Below, piece after piece: positions 22,801 through 34,764 of a stretch of 64,000 nt of DNA. Under the pieces are notes generated by a model that searched no databases, was not told the DNA's origin, and saw only the letters and a program-made list of their open reading frames with translations. The stretch covers positions 17,741,001 to 17,805,000 of the forward strand of contig NC_073361.2 of assembly GCF_027580225.2 (NCBI RefSeq), given 5' to 3'. This DNA is from Misgurnus anguillicaudatus. Its lineage: Eukaryota; Chordata; Actinopteri; Cypriniformes; Cobitidae. The translations under genes were made by a program, and so were the position numbers. Numbering within the stretch: the first letter of the stretch is position 1; each line of letters starts with the position of its first letter.

Positions 22801-25800
22801 ATAGATGAACATGCTATAACTTACTGTACAAATTAGAGACGCCACATGCTCATGATCTTTATGGCAAAGGTTTTAAGTTGAATTGTAAATGGAGATACAT
22901 ATTTATTAATATGAAAATAGTTTGTTATGTGCATGCTTCAGGATGATCTTTATCAGTATTATTATCAGTCAGTGTGTATTAAATGGGCAGCTGTTTCTGA
23001 ATGAACTGAAATATGTGTGTAGACAAGAGTCAGGTCAATGGATTGCACAATGTAAGTATGACTCTCGCAAACACTTTCCTGATCTGTTTTCACACCCACA
23101 TTATTAAAATTCTCTTATCCAAACTATTCCTGACGTAAATGCGGGCGACGCCGTCTTGAGCTCAGATGGGTAAAACTTCCAGTCAGCCACTACAGCTAAT
23201 AGTAGTCCTATTGCGAGGGATACGAGTCTGACATTTTGTCTAGCATTTTAATGCTTATTATGAAGACCGGCAAATATTGTGCAGTTAGGGGTTGCCATAA
23301 TAGATGATACAAATGCAGTAAATCTCTACAAAACAGTTGTTTTAACTATAATACACGCACAAGAACTGAATGTTTATGTGGCGCACGTGCATCTATTAAC
23401 TGTATCCACACATCTATCAAGTAAAACCTTTCATAGAAACTGACAGTGAACAATAAATACAATAATTATTCAAAAACAACATATTATGCTGATAAAAATA
23501 TGCTGATTTATTTATTCTGCTACTATATATTATTACAAAAATGAGATTACAGTACATAATATATAGCCTACGACATTAACTGCTTATTAGTTAATGTTTA
23601 TAATAGTTTGTGATGTGTTTAAGCATACCGTTACTTTTGTTATGCTTTAAATAATTTTTTAAGCAAATAATTTCATAAGCTCATGTCTTATTTACTGTAT
23701 AATATTTTCATAAAATGAAAACAATACTGAAAATATGTAATAGGAGTTTAATATGTTTATTATAGTTTGTTTAAATAACTCGCATTGTGTTGAATGAGAA
23801 GCATAAGTTACTGCTGCTGTCGGATCGCGTGAAGCTTGATGTGTCGCCATAAAAACTCGGTAAGTCGATTTAAAAATTGCCGTTTTAAAAAACTCACACC
23901 AGGGACAGTTGTAACATTTTAAACCATCACCTGAAAAGGTTAAAAACAAGAAGTCTCTGTATATTCCATGTATTAAACACTCGACTGACTGTCCCACTGT
24001 AGAGATACGACATGTCTCTGTGCTTTTATATTTGCGCATTGAAGACCCCTGAGGAACAACATGAAACGATTGAATATATCTTGATGTATCAGGACACTTC
24101 TTAATTTCATCCTCACACTGGTTCATGCATGAAATTTTGACCGTAATCAACATGGAAATCGCCGGCTCTGGTTCAGTGACAGTACGCGCCGGAAGTCGCA
24201 CCCATAATTCGCGCAAAGCGTCATTGAGCGTAGGAATAGTGTGGATAGAGAAATGTTTCCTGTATGTTACCTAAACATACAACATGTCTGATTCCTGACT
24301 GATTGTGGGTGTTTAACTCCTTCTGCTCCACAGACATCAATCTGGCCCAGTTGGTATGGCGTTCAGGACGACGGCTCGGTGGGCGAACCCTCCGCCTCTC
24401 TTCCACCATCATCATCACTTTCTCATCTAGACATGCCTCCACCATATGAGGCCGTGTCTGGAGGTAAGATTGACTCACTGTACAAATACACCATGGCCTG
24501 CACTGGGACGACAAGAAATTTGTTAATCAAAACTTGGAGCGCATTTTAGAGAAGGTGAAATCATAGTGTACCATTAATATGATATATTTTTCTGTAATGT
24601 AGTCATGGAGTGCTATGAAAAAGGCTATGAAGACAAAAGGCTGGGTTGTTTCAGTCAATGTTGTCGTAAAATATGGACAAACCGAACCGTTGGGTTATAG
24701 TAAACTAGAAAATGTCCATATTTGACCCAAACAAATTTTGGGCTAAAAAACCAAGGTGTAGGTTAATTTATCGGTTGAGTTTGTCCATACTTTACTCAAC
24801 CATGGGCTGAAACAACCAAGCATTTTCTGGACTATAGGGATTTGTATAGTATTGTCTTCTTAGTCTTAATGTATACATCAAATACTAACATTGCTTGATC
24901 CTATATATAAACTGCACTTAATTTTTCATGTAACTCAACTTATCATGGCGCTTGGTAAAAGGTTTAAATGCAGTGCACTATAAGTCACTTTGTCTGCCAA
25001 ATGCAAAATGTAAATCATCCCTAAAAATACTTCTCCAAATTTTCCAAATGGTTACCCGTTGCATAGCTGACATGTAAATGATTAAACTTTTGTTGCACTC
25101 CAACCACTGATACTCCCTCCTATGTAACTGTATGCTCACTTCTAAAAACAACTTGCGATATATTTCTGTAACAGTTGATTTCTTCAGAAGACTTCCTCTG
25201 TTACTCAGAAAGATTATATAAACAAGACAAAACCATTGAAGAACCAAACCTGTAACACGCATAGTAGTAACAGACAACATTTGGTATGATGATGTAGTTT
25301 AGCATCATGCAAACTTGAAATCAGCTACTTCCATACTATATAGTACGCAATATTAGTAGCATGTCCAAATTCATAGTTTTCAAAAAACAGTAGCCGAAAA
25401 GTACCCGGATGACATCCTACTTCCTGCATTTGATGGACACTTTACTATCCTTTGAGCACCCGGAAGAGAAGTAAACCAAAGATATTCAAAAATGTTGGAA
25501 AGTGGTAATACGGCTCTATTCAAATGTAAATACATAAGGAAACAGTTGTTCCTTGTGGTTAAATTGTAATTGTTTAACATCATTAAAGTTAATTTCTTTC
25601 TTTTTTCTTTCTTTTCTTTTACTGAATTTAGGCTAAAGGGCTCGTTATAGTTTAACTTTTTCTGTTGAATTGACAACCTGCACAGGAGCCACAAAACGAA
25701 AGACATCTTTTATAACAACATTCATTGCTTGTTCCCTACCTTTAACATGTCGATTGAGCTCTTTGCATCCTAAAAAACTTTCAACATCAGTCCAAGTTCA

Positions 25801-28033
25801 AAAATATAAAATATGCTTTATAAAATGCACCTCCTGCACGTGCACATTCACCTCAGAGAGAGAGAGAGAAATGTGTGCGCAAGATGTGAGCGAGAGAAAA
25901 AGACATTGTTTTTTTAATAATTGATTATTAGTTTTTATGCATCAGTGCAGTAATCATTCACATTAGCGACGCGATGCATCGAAAAACAGTTATATTTAAC
26001 AGCCCTATAATTCAGTACGTACTGTCACAGTATGAGATTCTGGATGCAGGCTTTCCACGTCAAGCTCTGTCATAGTTTCTATATATCTGAAAATTTGATT
26101 CTTGTGCCTTTACTCTGCTGTGTTCTCTGTAAATGGTTAACTGGGACAATTTCATGACAACAGTTGGAGAGTGGGCCTGCAGACATCAAGCCATCTTAAA
26201 TTAGTCAATGATCAATGTCTCTTAATTTCGTAACCGACATTTCAAAAAGGACATTCGTGTACACCAGCTGCCAGCTATTGATATTAACACATGGACGAGA
26301 CTGCCATTCAGAGATCTGTGCTTTAGATTTACTGCACACAAATTGTTAATTTACATTTATGCATTTGGCAGATGCTTTCATTCAAAACGACTTGCAGTGC
26401 ATTACAACGTATACAATATTTTTATCTGTTTAGCAGTGGAGAGGTAATACAGGACTGTCAGTCAGTGGCTGTGCGAGGGGCTTTATCAGTGTGACATCAC
26501 ATTAACAAGACCATCGAAACAGCATGTCTAATGAGACTACTTTCAGGGCTCCAGACTGCCACCAAAATTTAAGAGTGTGCCACTGAATTTTACATTCAGT
26601 CGCACATGTGCGAACAGTAAATTTGACCTTTTTTTTGTGATGTGACACTGAATTTGAAACAGCACATTGTACTTTCTGCATCTATCATCATAGTATTTAT
26701 TAGTAATACAGTGGAAATTAGTACAAATGTGAATATTTGGTTAGCATGTTGATTTACGGTGTGTGCCCCTAAATTTTCTGGTTGCGCCCCTAAAATTTTC
26801 AGTTGGGGGCCATTGTGCTCCTAGTGAAAAAAGTTAGTCTGGGGCCCTTGACTTTGGTTTAATGGGGATTAAAAAAGGAGTGAGTGGATTGTAGGGTGGA
26901 TGTGTTCACACAATGCCAACACACATTTATGTCCAAACACCTTAAAAGTGAATTTTGCATAATAGGTGCCCTTGCATAATTGGCTAAAACCAATACTCTT
27001 TATGGAATGCAAAGATGCCAATGTAATTCACCAAGAAACATCACTTTTATCCTGAGCACCCACATGTCATTTGTACATCTAAAATGTGCACTGCTGATCC
27101 ATCGGCTTACAGCTATGCTATTTGCAAAACTAAGCCTGCGTGTTTATAGAAAGTGCTTAATCTAAGCCTTCCCTCAATCTGAGTTCACTCAACTGTTTAT
27201 TATGGTTCATTCATGTTTTATTGATCTTCTGGCAGCCATTTCTTTTCTGAGGTAACGCATGCAAGGCGCTTTCAAATACTCTTGTAAAGAACGTGTTTAA
27301 CATTTTACATGTTTAGAAGAACAGCGAAAACTAGACATTGTGGGAAAGATGCAGCATGACTATAGATACAGTAAGATAAAATCTGTAAAGCAGGATGTGG
27401 TATTTGTCATATGACCTTCAGTGAGCAGTCATTGTGAGATCCTCCATATCATTCAGCATTTCCACCATTGATATTTGATGTGAAGCGATAATAGAAATTC
27501 CCCTCCCACCCTCAGCGCTTTCCAAAATCCTTTTCAGTATGTGCAGTTTTGCTTTGTAGTCTGTACATGGTAAAACACTCACCTGTTCCGTTGAAATGTT
27601 TTTTTGGGGGGGCATTGAGCCATGAAGGATAATTTTTAGTGGCCTGCAAGTTTTGTAACTTCATAAGCATGACCTTGCATTGTTGCATTGTTGGGTCATT
27701 TCAAGGTTTGTTAGCTGGAACGCATTGGAGGGTTAAAAATGGTCACATTCTGTCACCTTTTTGTTTAATCTGTAAGTAACCTATAAAGTTGATACAGATG
27801 TCGCATATTTTTTTTTTGTCTCTCTCTTTTATACAGCAAACGATCTAAAGCCTCCGCCATACAGCGAGTATGCGCAAAACGACGAAACCGATACATCCCT
27901 CAGCATCGCCATCCCAGACGGCAACGATTCTAGCTTGATCACCGAAGCCCCACCTCCTTACACACCCAGTGCCATCTCTCCAGCCAATCAGCAAGCAGAC
28001 AACCACAGCCAATCCGAGGGAAGGTCAAGTTAG
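19866..28033 (+). CDS. Small single-pass membrane protein with three PPxY motifs
   Basis: I do not recognise this gene. Four exons join in phase: 19866-19885, 20126-20285, 24334-24463 and 27837-28033 (TAG), giving 168 residues. Residues about 7-22 are a hydrophobic helix (IVVIIFIMIKIFFYIC) followed by basic WYRSRQRQ, so the N-terminus is probably outside or lumenal and the tail cytosolic. The tail has PPPY at 95-98, 109-112 and 142-145, ligands for WW domains of NEDD4-family ubiquitin ligases, within Ser/Pro-rich sequence. This layout resembles WW-binding membrane adaptors such as the NDFIP, WBP1 and PMEPA1 groups, but the sequence is not one I can assign to them. The ATG is the first before the helix; the exon stays open for 17 codons upstream to an AG at 19814, so an earlier start is possible. 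The 3' UTR likely runs to the AATAAA at 29206. Confidence 0.85.
20286..24333 (+). other. Second intron of the PPxY gene
   Basis: About 4 kb without other exons that I can recognise. It is AT-rich, and contains a possible relic of a THAP-type transposon at about 23130-24230. Confidence 0.5.
23260..23415 (+). pseudogene. Possible THAP-domain transposase relic
   Basis: The + strand frame starting MKTGKYCAVRGCHNR resembles the start of a THAP zinc-binding domain (Cys-x4-Cys), as found in P-element-like transposases. It is broken by a TGA straight after HNR and by a TAA about 40 codons later. The remaining conserved residues cannot be confirmed by eye. The surrounding 23130-24230 may be the rest of the element. 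Confidence 0.3.
24464..27836 (+). other. Third intron of the PPxY gene
   Basis: Contains an inverted-repeat element at 24640-24826, SINE-tail fragments near 24960-25015 and 26345-26400, and otherwise no recognisable feature. Confidence 0.5.
24640..24826. mobile_element. Family H-like palindromic element
   Basis: GGCTGGGTTGTTTCAG on the left is answered by the near-complement CTGAAACAACC on the right. Inner arms carry ATATGGACAAACC and its inverse. Similar GGGTT/AACCC units make up the element at 45620-45840. Confidence 0.55.
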
Positions 28034-29230
28034 ACATCTTCCTGATTTCAAAACAAGGGCTAGGCAACAGGTTTAGCCCTTCCCCAGGTTGTTGTTGTTT
28101 TTTTCCATCTGGACTTATTTTCTTTACAAGGCAATCTGTAAACTATACAGGATTAAGGATGTTTGTTGGTTCTCTTGTAAAGTGCACAATATGCAGTATA
28201 AAGAATAACTGATGCCATCTGCTGGTGGAGATGATAACTGCTCTGCCCACGCTGGTAAAAACCGGTGCTTTTAGTTCACTCATGCCTTATTCTCATTTTA
28301 GCCAGCATCACAACAGGGCTTAGCCATACGACAGACACCACATAATTCAGTTATTTAAAAAAAATATTATTTGCGACAGTCCTGGGGATCAACGAAATGA
28401 GCATCAGCACAGCGTTACGGAGTTTATATTCCGTGAACTGTACATAGGCTATCTATGGACAATGTTATACAAACTTTGTCTTTTTTTCTTCTCTAAAGTC
28501 CCAAAGGGAGAGGTTCAAGTAAGTGAAGGTTTATTTTAACCTTAGTTTATATGTGATGACAATTAAAAAAAGAAGAAAAAAAACTTTGCCCTGTGAAGCA
28601 CTTTTAAATGTGTTGTTATTGCCTTAATCTGTTGGTAGACGTCCGATATCCATGAATCAACCGGAGCCAGTGTGGATAAGTGTGGTTGTTGGTTCTGACT
28701 TGTTGTGTAAATGTGAAGCAGTCATACTCCTGTGTTGTATCGCTTATCAGGTTAACTGTAATACACTGATGCATTCGAAATCACAGTGCCCTTATGAACT
28801 AATTTTGCTAACCGGAATAGAAATCCTCTGTGCGTATGTGCGCGTTATGGCATGTGTTAAGTGTGATAAACCCAAAATGAACTTCCTTGTGAAAATGCTG
28901 ATGTGTTGTGGTGAGCGCATGAAGTCATCTCTGTGCAATTGTCAATATACCAGGTTAACATAATGGGATCAATCATTTTTGTATAAAAAAGTCCACATGA
29001 AAGGATGTGCTGTAAGTGTGCTTTTAAAAAATGTGTGTGTGTAGTAGTTATATTTTCCTATACGGACGCCCCTGTCCTTCCACTTTCACTATATTATTTC
29101 ATTTAATCATGATTTAAATAGCTAACATGTATTATCTCATTTAAACTGAAGTACTGTATATGCTATTTTTGTATTTATGGAAAAACCCTTCAAATCTCTT
29201 TCAAAAATAAAGTTGGGTGAAATGTCTGAA
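28034..29230 (+). other. Probable 3' UTR of the PPxY gene
   Basis: About 1.2 kb from the stop to an AATAAA at 29206-29211, with no repeat element recognised. The open frame at 28652-28963 within it has no recognisable domain. Confidence 0.5.
29206..29211 (+). terminator. Candidate polyadenylation signal of the PPxY gene
   Basis: AATAAA followed within 15 bp by GT-rich sequence. It is about 1.17 kb after the stop codon. Confidence 0.5.
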
Positions 29231-29408
29231 AGTATCGAGAGTTCTTTACTGACAAATGCAATAGACACTTTACATTTAGTGGCTTTTCCATGTTTAAGTG
29301 CTATAATTGGGTCCTCAGAGCTTGTATTAACCTAGAAAATCTGAATAAGATCAACCTAGTAACTTGGTTTTGATACACCATTTAATGCAAGCATGTGAAA
29401 AAATAGCT

Positions 29409-29655
29409 AATTGAAATTTGGCTCCCCTTGTGATGTCAGAAGGGGATAATACCACTCCTTAATCTAACAACGACACTGCCATTTAGTGCAGAGATCAGCT
29501 CATTTGCATTTTAAAGGACACACCCTAAAACAGCACATTTTTGTTTACACCTACAAAATGGCAATTTTATCATGGTGTAATACATTATCTATTATGATAT
29601 TTTGAGCTTAAACATCACATATGTACTCTGGGGACAGAGATTTTTTAAATCTTAA
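29409..29655 (+). repeat. Direct-repeat unit, copy 1
   Basis: A segment including TGATGTCAGAAGGGGATAAT, AGTGCAGAGATCAGCTCATT and CATATGTACTCTGGGGAC recurs in the same order and orientation at 30369-30632. Confidence 0.8.
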
Positions 29656-29884
29656 AAAAGTCTTGTGAAATATCCCCTTTAAAGATCAAGTTTAATATGT
29701 TTGCTATTACATATACCTTCTGTTCATTGGTCAAAATGGAAATCTGACCAATTTGCTTTTACATGCTCAATACGGATTATATTTATAGTGATGCATGTAT
29801 ATGAATTATGTATATTATATAATGTAGTATGTGCATGTTATGCAGTTACAAATACTATATACGTTACTTTACAGCAGAATTACG

Positions 29885-30066
29885 CTCTCAGAATTAAAGG
29901 TACAAGGTTGTCACTGGGACGATATCTTTTAAAAAGATCTTAATATGTACTGTTTTGGTACCTTTGATGTACCAAAATGCACCTTTTAGGTACAAAAGTA
30001 TACTTTTTGAAAACAACATTTGTACCATCTTTTAATTTGTACCAACTTTTACCTTTTCTCTGAGTG
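29885..30066. mobile_element. Family A MITE copy
   Basis: CTCTCAGAATTAAAGGTAC at the left and TACCTTTTCTCTGAGTGT at the right, with internal GGTAC units. It lies between the two direct-repeat units. Confidence 0.75.
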
Positions 30067-30368
30067 TATTAATAGTATGAAACATTTTCTTCCACAAGAT
30101 GGCACTAGCACACTACGCTGGATATTTTCTCAAGTTCTCAGTAGTTGCCTCTCAATTTTTAGACAGCCTGCTGTGTATTTTCATATTAATATCCCTACAG
30201 AGCCAATGCCCTCTGTGCTTTGCTTCCTACTCTTGTGTGGGTTGATACATCTCTGTTAAAATAGTTAAGTGGGTGGCTCCTGGCATTCACTACAGCTTTA
30301 TCTTATATGTGAGGAACGCAACTTTGCGTGATATTTGCAACTTTTTGTGCTTTGATAGATCTCTCAGG

Positions 30369-30632
30369 GTAGGTCATTAAAATTCGGCTCCCCTGCTGAT
30401 GTCAGAAGGGGATAATACCGCCCCTTAATCTGCACTATCCAACCACGGCACTGCCTTTTAGTGCAGAGATCAGCTCATTTGCATGTTAAAGGACACACCC
30501 AAAACGGCACATTTGCACACACCTACAAAGTGGCAATTTTAACATGTTATAATACATTATTTATATGATATTTTGAGCTTAAACTTCACATATGTACTCT
30601 GGGGACACCAAAGATTTATTTGACATCTTAAA
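30369..30632 (+). repeat. Direct-repeat unit, copy 2
   Basis: Second copy of the unit at 29409-29655, with substitutions and a short insertion (CTGCACTATCC). Confidence 0.8.
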
Positions 30633-30649
30633 AAAGTCCTCTTTAAACA

Positions 30650-30950
30650 TAATACAATACCTTTTTGGAAACATTGTGTACCTTAAGGATCTATTGTGTA
30701 CCTTTAAATGTTTTGTCAATTTAACTGCAATTGTTCCTTATCTTTAGGGTATAAAATTGTATCCCAAAAGGTACAACAATTCAATGTGTCATATTCCCAA
30801 AAAGATACAAAAATGAACCTTTAAAGGGATAGTGCACCCAAAAATGTAAATTCTGTCATCATTTATTCACTCTCATGTTGTTACAAACCTGTATACATTT
30901 CTTTGCTGAATACAAAAGAAGATATTTTAAGAAATGTTTGGTTCAATGAC
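30650..30950. mobile_element. Degraded family A and half family M fragments
   Basis: 30650-30825 keeps family A units (CTTAAGGATCTATTGTGTAC, CCCAAAAGGTAC). From about 30825, TTAAAGGGATAGTGCACCC starts one arm of a family M element. Confidence 0.55.
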
Positions 30951-31449
30951 GTGACGATAATAATTTTGTGTCCGTATGGATAAATTAAATGTAAAAGGCT
31001 TTAAATTTGCAGATTACTTGCATACGTTCTCTTTTTTGAGGATCAAGTCTAAAATTTCTGGTTTTATTTCATTTTGAAAGAATATATGGGGGATAATTGC
31101 AAAAATGTCAATGTGGTGTAACCGGTCTGTGTCACTTGGTGTTACTCGTAGTATTTTAAATTTAAATATATATATATTCATAAAAAATGTGGAATAAAAA
31201 TAATCATCTAGTTTAAATTTTTTTTTACATAATTTGAAAACAGCTGTTTTCAGCATATGTCAGACTCAGGACTAATATTTCAAAAATGCATTAAAATTTA
31301 CATTTAGAAATAACTAATAAAATGATATTTTAAAATGTTTTTTTATGATTACACTTACATGCCATCAAGGTGGATAAAATATTTAATATTTCTCATTCTT
31401 TACCGCAATTGGTGGTTACACCATTTGACATTTTCAGGTCCATTCAGTC

Positions 31450-31837
31450 TTAAAGGTGCAGTGTGTAAATGTTAGCGGCATCCAGTGGTAAGGTTGTGAA
31501 TTGCAACCAACGTCTCAGTCCACTGCTCACCCCTAGCTTTTGAAACACATAGAGAAGCTACGATAGCCACCACTGGAAAAACATGTAATTGACGGAGAAA
31601 ACTTAGTAAAAAGTTTGTCCGTTTAAGGCATCTGTAGAAAACATGGCGGCACAAAATGGCGACTTCCACGTAAGGGGACCCCCTATGTATATAGATAAAA
31701 ACGTCTCATTCTAAGGTAATAAAAACATAATGGTTCATTATAAAAAGGTCTTTATACACCCCTGATAATATAGTTTTGTATATTATTTTCCATTTCTGTA
31801 AAGATATCCTTCTAAAAATTACACACTGCACCTTTAA
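31450..31837. mobile_element. MITE with TTAAAGGTGCAGTGTGTAAA ends
   Basis: The left end TTAAAGGTGCAGTGTGTAAA is answered by ATTACACACTGCACCTTTAA on the right, about 390 bp in all. The interior holds GCGGCATCCAGTGG. No transposase. The open frame at 31472-31669 is internal to it. Confidence 0.85.
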
Positions 31838-32654
31838 CTGCATAAAAATGGTGCAAATGTAATTTTTTATTGCATAAAATTAACATAAATACACTGTGCA
31901 TTGAAATAATTTTTTTGAGCCTCATTGACTTCCATAGTAGGAAAAAAGTGAACATTGAGTGCACAAATGATCTTTAACTGACGTTTAATGCTCATGTGTT
32001 GAGATCCTTCACTTCCGCAGCTCATGCCAAGAGCTGAAGCACGAGAGAAGCACTCAATGGGTGACCGCTTTAATCCACCCTACAGGAACACAAGACCTGT
32101 TACCCTGAACTCACGTAGCCCTCATCGATGTGAGTCTGGTGTGAGAAACAAATATTTGCCAGCACAGGTGAATCAGCAAATGTAAATACACCAAGCTGGA
32201 GCTGAGGTTGATTCCTCAAATATACTCTGAATCATCTGCGTTTCCTCTGGTTCGGTCAAATCTTTATTTCTCTTTATTGGAGCTGGCCCATTCTCTCTCC
32301 CTCTTTTCTTGGATCCTAGCGTGCACTTATCAAGTATTCATTAGGATTATCGGATGAGCAGAAAATGTCATGTGAGAATTATTGTTTGGTGTGCAGTTCT
32401 TTATGAGGGTATAAACCAGATTTAAGCTGTCACCTAAACTGCATCGTCTGGTGCAGATTGTGTTTAATTGCTGCTTTGACAGTAGCAGCAGGAGATAAAC
32501 ATAAGTTACGGCAAATATTATACCTGTAATGTACAATTAACATCAAAAATTAAACAATGAAATCTATTCGTATTTAATGATATTTGAAAGGACTATTGTA
32601 CCTAGAGGTAAGATCTTTTAAACTGATTTAAAGCATGCTTTTTATGCTTGAAAG
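31838..32654. other. No gene recognised
   Basis: Unique-looking sequence without an exon, tRNA or repeat that I can support. Confidence 0.4.
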
Positions 32655-32945
32655 GATAGTTCACACAAAAATTAGCATTCTGTAGTCACCTTCATGTTGT
32701 TCTTAACTTTATTGTTTTATTATTATTTGTTTAATACAAAAAAAGGATATTTTGATAAATGATGATAACCACACAGTTGACGCCACCTATTGACTTCCAT
32801 TCCTTCTTTGGAAGTCAATTATTTTTATTAAACCTACGCTGTACCCTAAGTTTCTGTTTGGTACCTTTACAGGTATAAGTTACTAAACAAAACAATGCTG
32901 TGCCTTTTTGGGTACATTACTGGATCTATTGAAGGTCCTGTTCTT
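32655..32945. mobile_element. Family M and family A fragments
   Basis: GGATAGTTCACACAAAAATTAG at about 32654 and CCATTGACTTCCAT-like motifs belong to family M. 32840-32945 has family A units (GCTGTGCCTTTTTGGGTAC). Confidence 0.5.
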
Positions 32946-33220
32946 CTTGCGTTTTTGAAGCTTTGATTGTGTTTACAGTGCGCAATATAACATGTGTTCA
33001 TGTTTCACGTGTAAAAAACGCTGTATTTTTCCACACAATTTACTTATCTCTACACTGCTGTTTTCACTGTCCTCAAAATGTGCTGATGTCTTCCTTGTTC
33101 TATGAAGTCCCTCCTTCAGAAATACGTAACGAGTTCTGATTGTGTAGTTTGTTTGGTTTGTCGTGATCAGACTGTTAAAAAATAGGTTGTGATTCGACAG
33201 CAGCTTAGCTTAGCAGAGCC

Positions 33221-33510
33221 GTTATGGCGCATTCACACGGGGCGACGCTTTCCATTGAATTGTGGATCCGTCGGCGCCGCGACAGTGCCGTTGCTCGCGG
33301 CAGAAGTTTAACATTTCTCAACTTTTCAAGTGGCAATGCGCGCGTCAGCCAATCAGATCGCCTTATGCAAGTAACCTAGGCAGAGCCAGCTAATTACGTT
33401 GATGGAAGACCGGAGCATGTGTTGCGGCCACTGTGATTGGCTGTTGGTCACGCTTCAGACAAGCCTTCCGTCAAGCGTCAACGCTTACGCTCCGTGTGAA
33501 TGTACCGTTA
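33221..33510. mobile_element. Inverted-repeat element P
   Basis: GCGCATTCACACGG near 33228 and CCGTGTGAATGTACC near 33492 form inverted ends of a GC-rich block of about 290 bp with no coding capacity. Confidence 0.6.
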
Positions 33511-34129
33511 GGCTTGTTCAACTTCATGCGGCACCGCTAGAACTGTCAGGCGGATGACGTCAAAGTGGCGCAAGAGCGAGACGAAGGCTGCGTCCGAAAA
33601 CTCTAAATTGCTGCCTTCTAAGGCAGCTTTCCAAGGCAGGAAGGCATCAAGGCATGTCCAAATTCAATGTTTGGTTTACTTCCTGTCTCCTGAGATACCT
33701 ATGCGTGGGCGTACATTAAGAATGTGATTGGTCGAGCCCAGTCGAGTTCGAAAAAATAAAATGGCGGCCAAGGACGCAACTGGAGCACAAATTTAGAGTA
33801 AATAAAGATAGATTTTCACTTTTTACACCTTTTAATTGCATTTCTAGCGAGAAATTTGTATTGTAGTTTTCAAATATGTGATTAGTTATCACAAAGGCGC
33901 TCTCTGTTTATATTTCAAACACGCTGCCTTTGAAGTGTGTCCGAAAGTCTTTCTCTAAGCTGCCTTCATACCTCCGAAGTCATTTCCTCATGAGGCAGCG
34001 AGGCAACGAGTCACTGCCTTGAGTTTTCGGACGCAGCGTGCATTACACTTTGTATGATTTCTTGAATCGTTCTCGTGGTACGTCATCTGGCTGTCGGTTC
34101 TTGCAGCGTCGCATGAAGTCGAACAAGCA
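33510..34129. mobile_element. Inverted-repeat element E carrying inserted element C
   Basis: GGCTTGTTCAACTTCATGCG at 33511 is answered by GCATGAAGTCGAACAAGC ending at 34128. The inner arms (GATGACGTCAAAGTGGCGC / GTGGTACGTCATC) also pair. Its centre is split by element C. A related, unsplit copy sits around 43970-44175. Confidence 0.7.
33587..34037. mobile_element. Element C, terminal repeats GCTGCGTCCGAAAACTC
   Basis: Exact 17-bp terminal inverted repeats (GCTGCGTCCGAAAACTC and its complement) enclose 451 bp without a transposase. It is inserted in element E. No clear target duplication was found. Confidence 0.8.
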
Positions 34130-34190
34130 TGTTATGAGCCAAAGCTGCTGACTGACGTATTCCTGTGGGCGGAGTTTAGTCAAAAACTTA

Positions 34191-34554
34191 TGGCCCTGTC
34201 CCAAATGGCACACTCCAGACTAGTGGTTCACCTCAAGAGTGCAGACCTTAGGGCCCCTTGATGCGAGTCCACGTGGGTGCACCGGAGTCGTATTTTGGGA
34301 CAGACTCGAACGTCCGATTGGTCTGATTGCTCTTTTGCAAAGACTTCTGGGTTGGTAAAGTGCGTGAAGCCTGCTGCAGTGCTGGCTTCGCTGGAGACTG
34401 CATCAAGGGGGCAAAGGGGGCGCTGATGAGCAGACTTCAAAGCATAAAAATTACAGATGGGACACCCTACGGACTCGTAGACTAAGCGAGCACGCGCAAT
34501 TTAAAGCCACAAGACCGAAAGTCCACATGAAGTGCGCCATTTGGGACAGGGCCA
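34191..34554. mobile_element. Element D, terminal repeats TGGCCCTGTCCCAAATGGC
   Basis: Near-exact inverted ends: TGGCCCTGTCCCAAATGGC at 34191 and GCCATTTGGGACAGGGCCA ending at 34554. About 364 bp, non-coding. Confidence 0.85.
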
Positions 34555-34764
34555 CTGATGTCATTCAATTCGGAAGTAGAGGGCTGTAGTCCCAACCGGC
34601 CGTTTGCTGTAGGCTTTGAAAGGGGACTTCTGTTAAAGAAAATATATCGTCTGGCAGTGAACTTTGAACTTTATTATTTTGCAGGTATTATTTATGCTCT
34701 AACAGCAACATTACACACTAACTAAAGTTCAAAAAATGGGATCAGGAAGAGTGTGACCTTTACT

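Noticed and set aside
23692..24216. Minus-strand open frame of 174 codons
   Set aside because: It lies in an intron within a probable transposon relic, with no domain recognised and no splice or promoter support.
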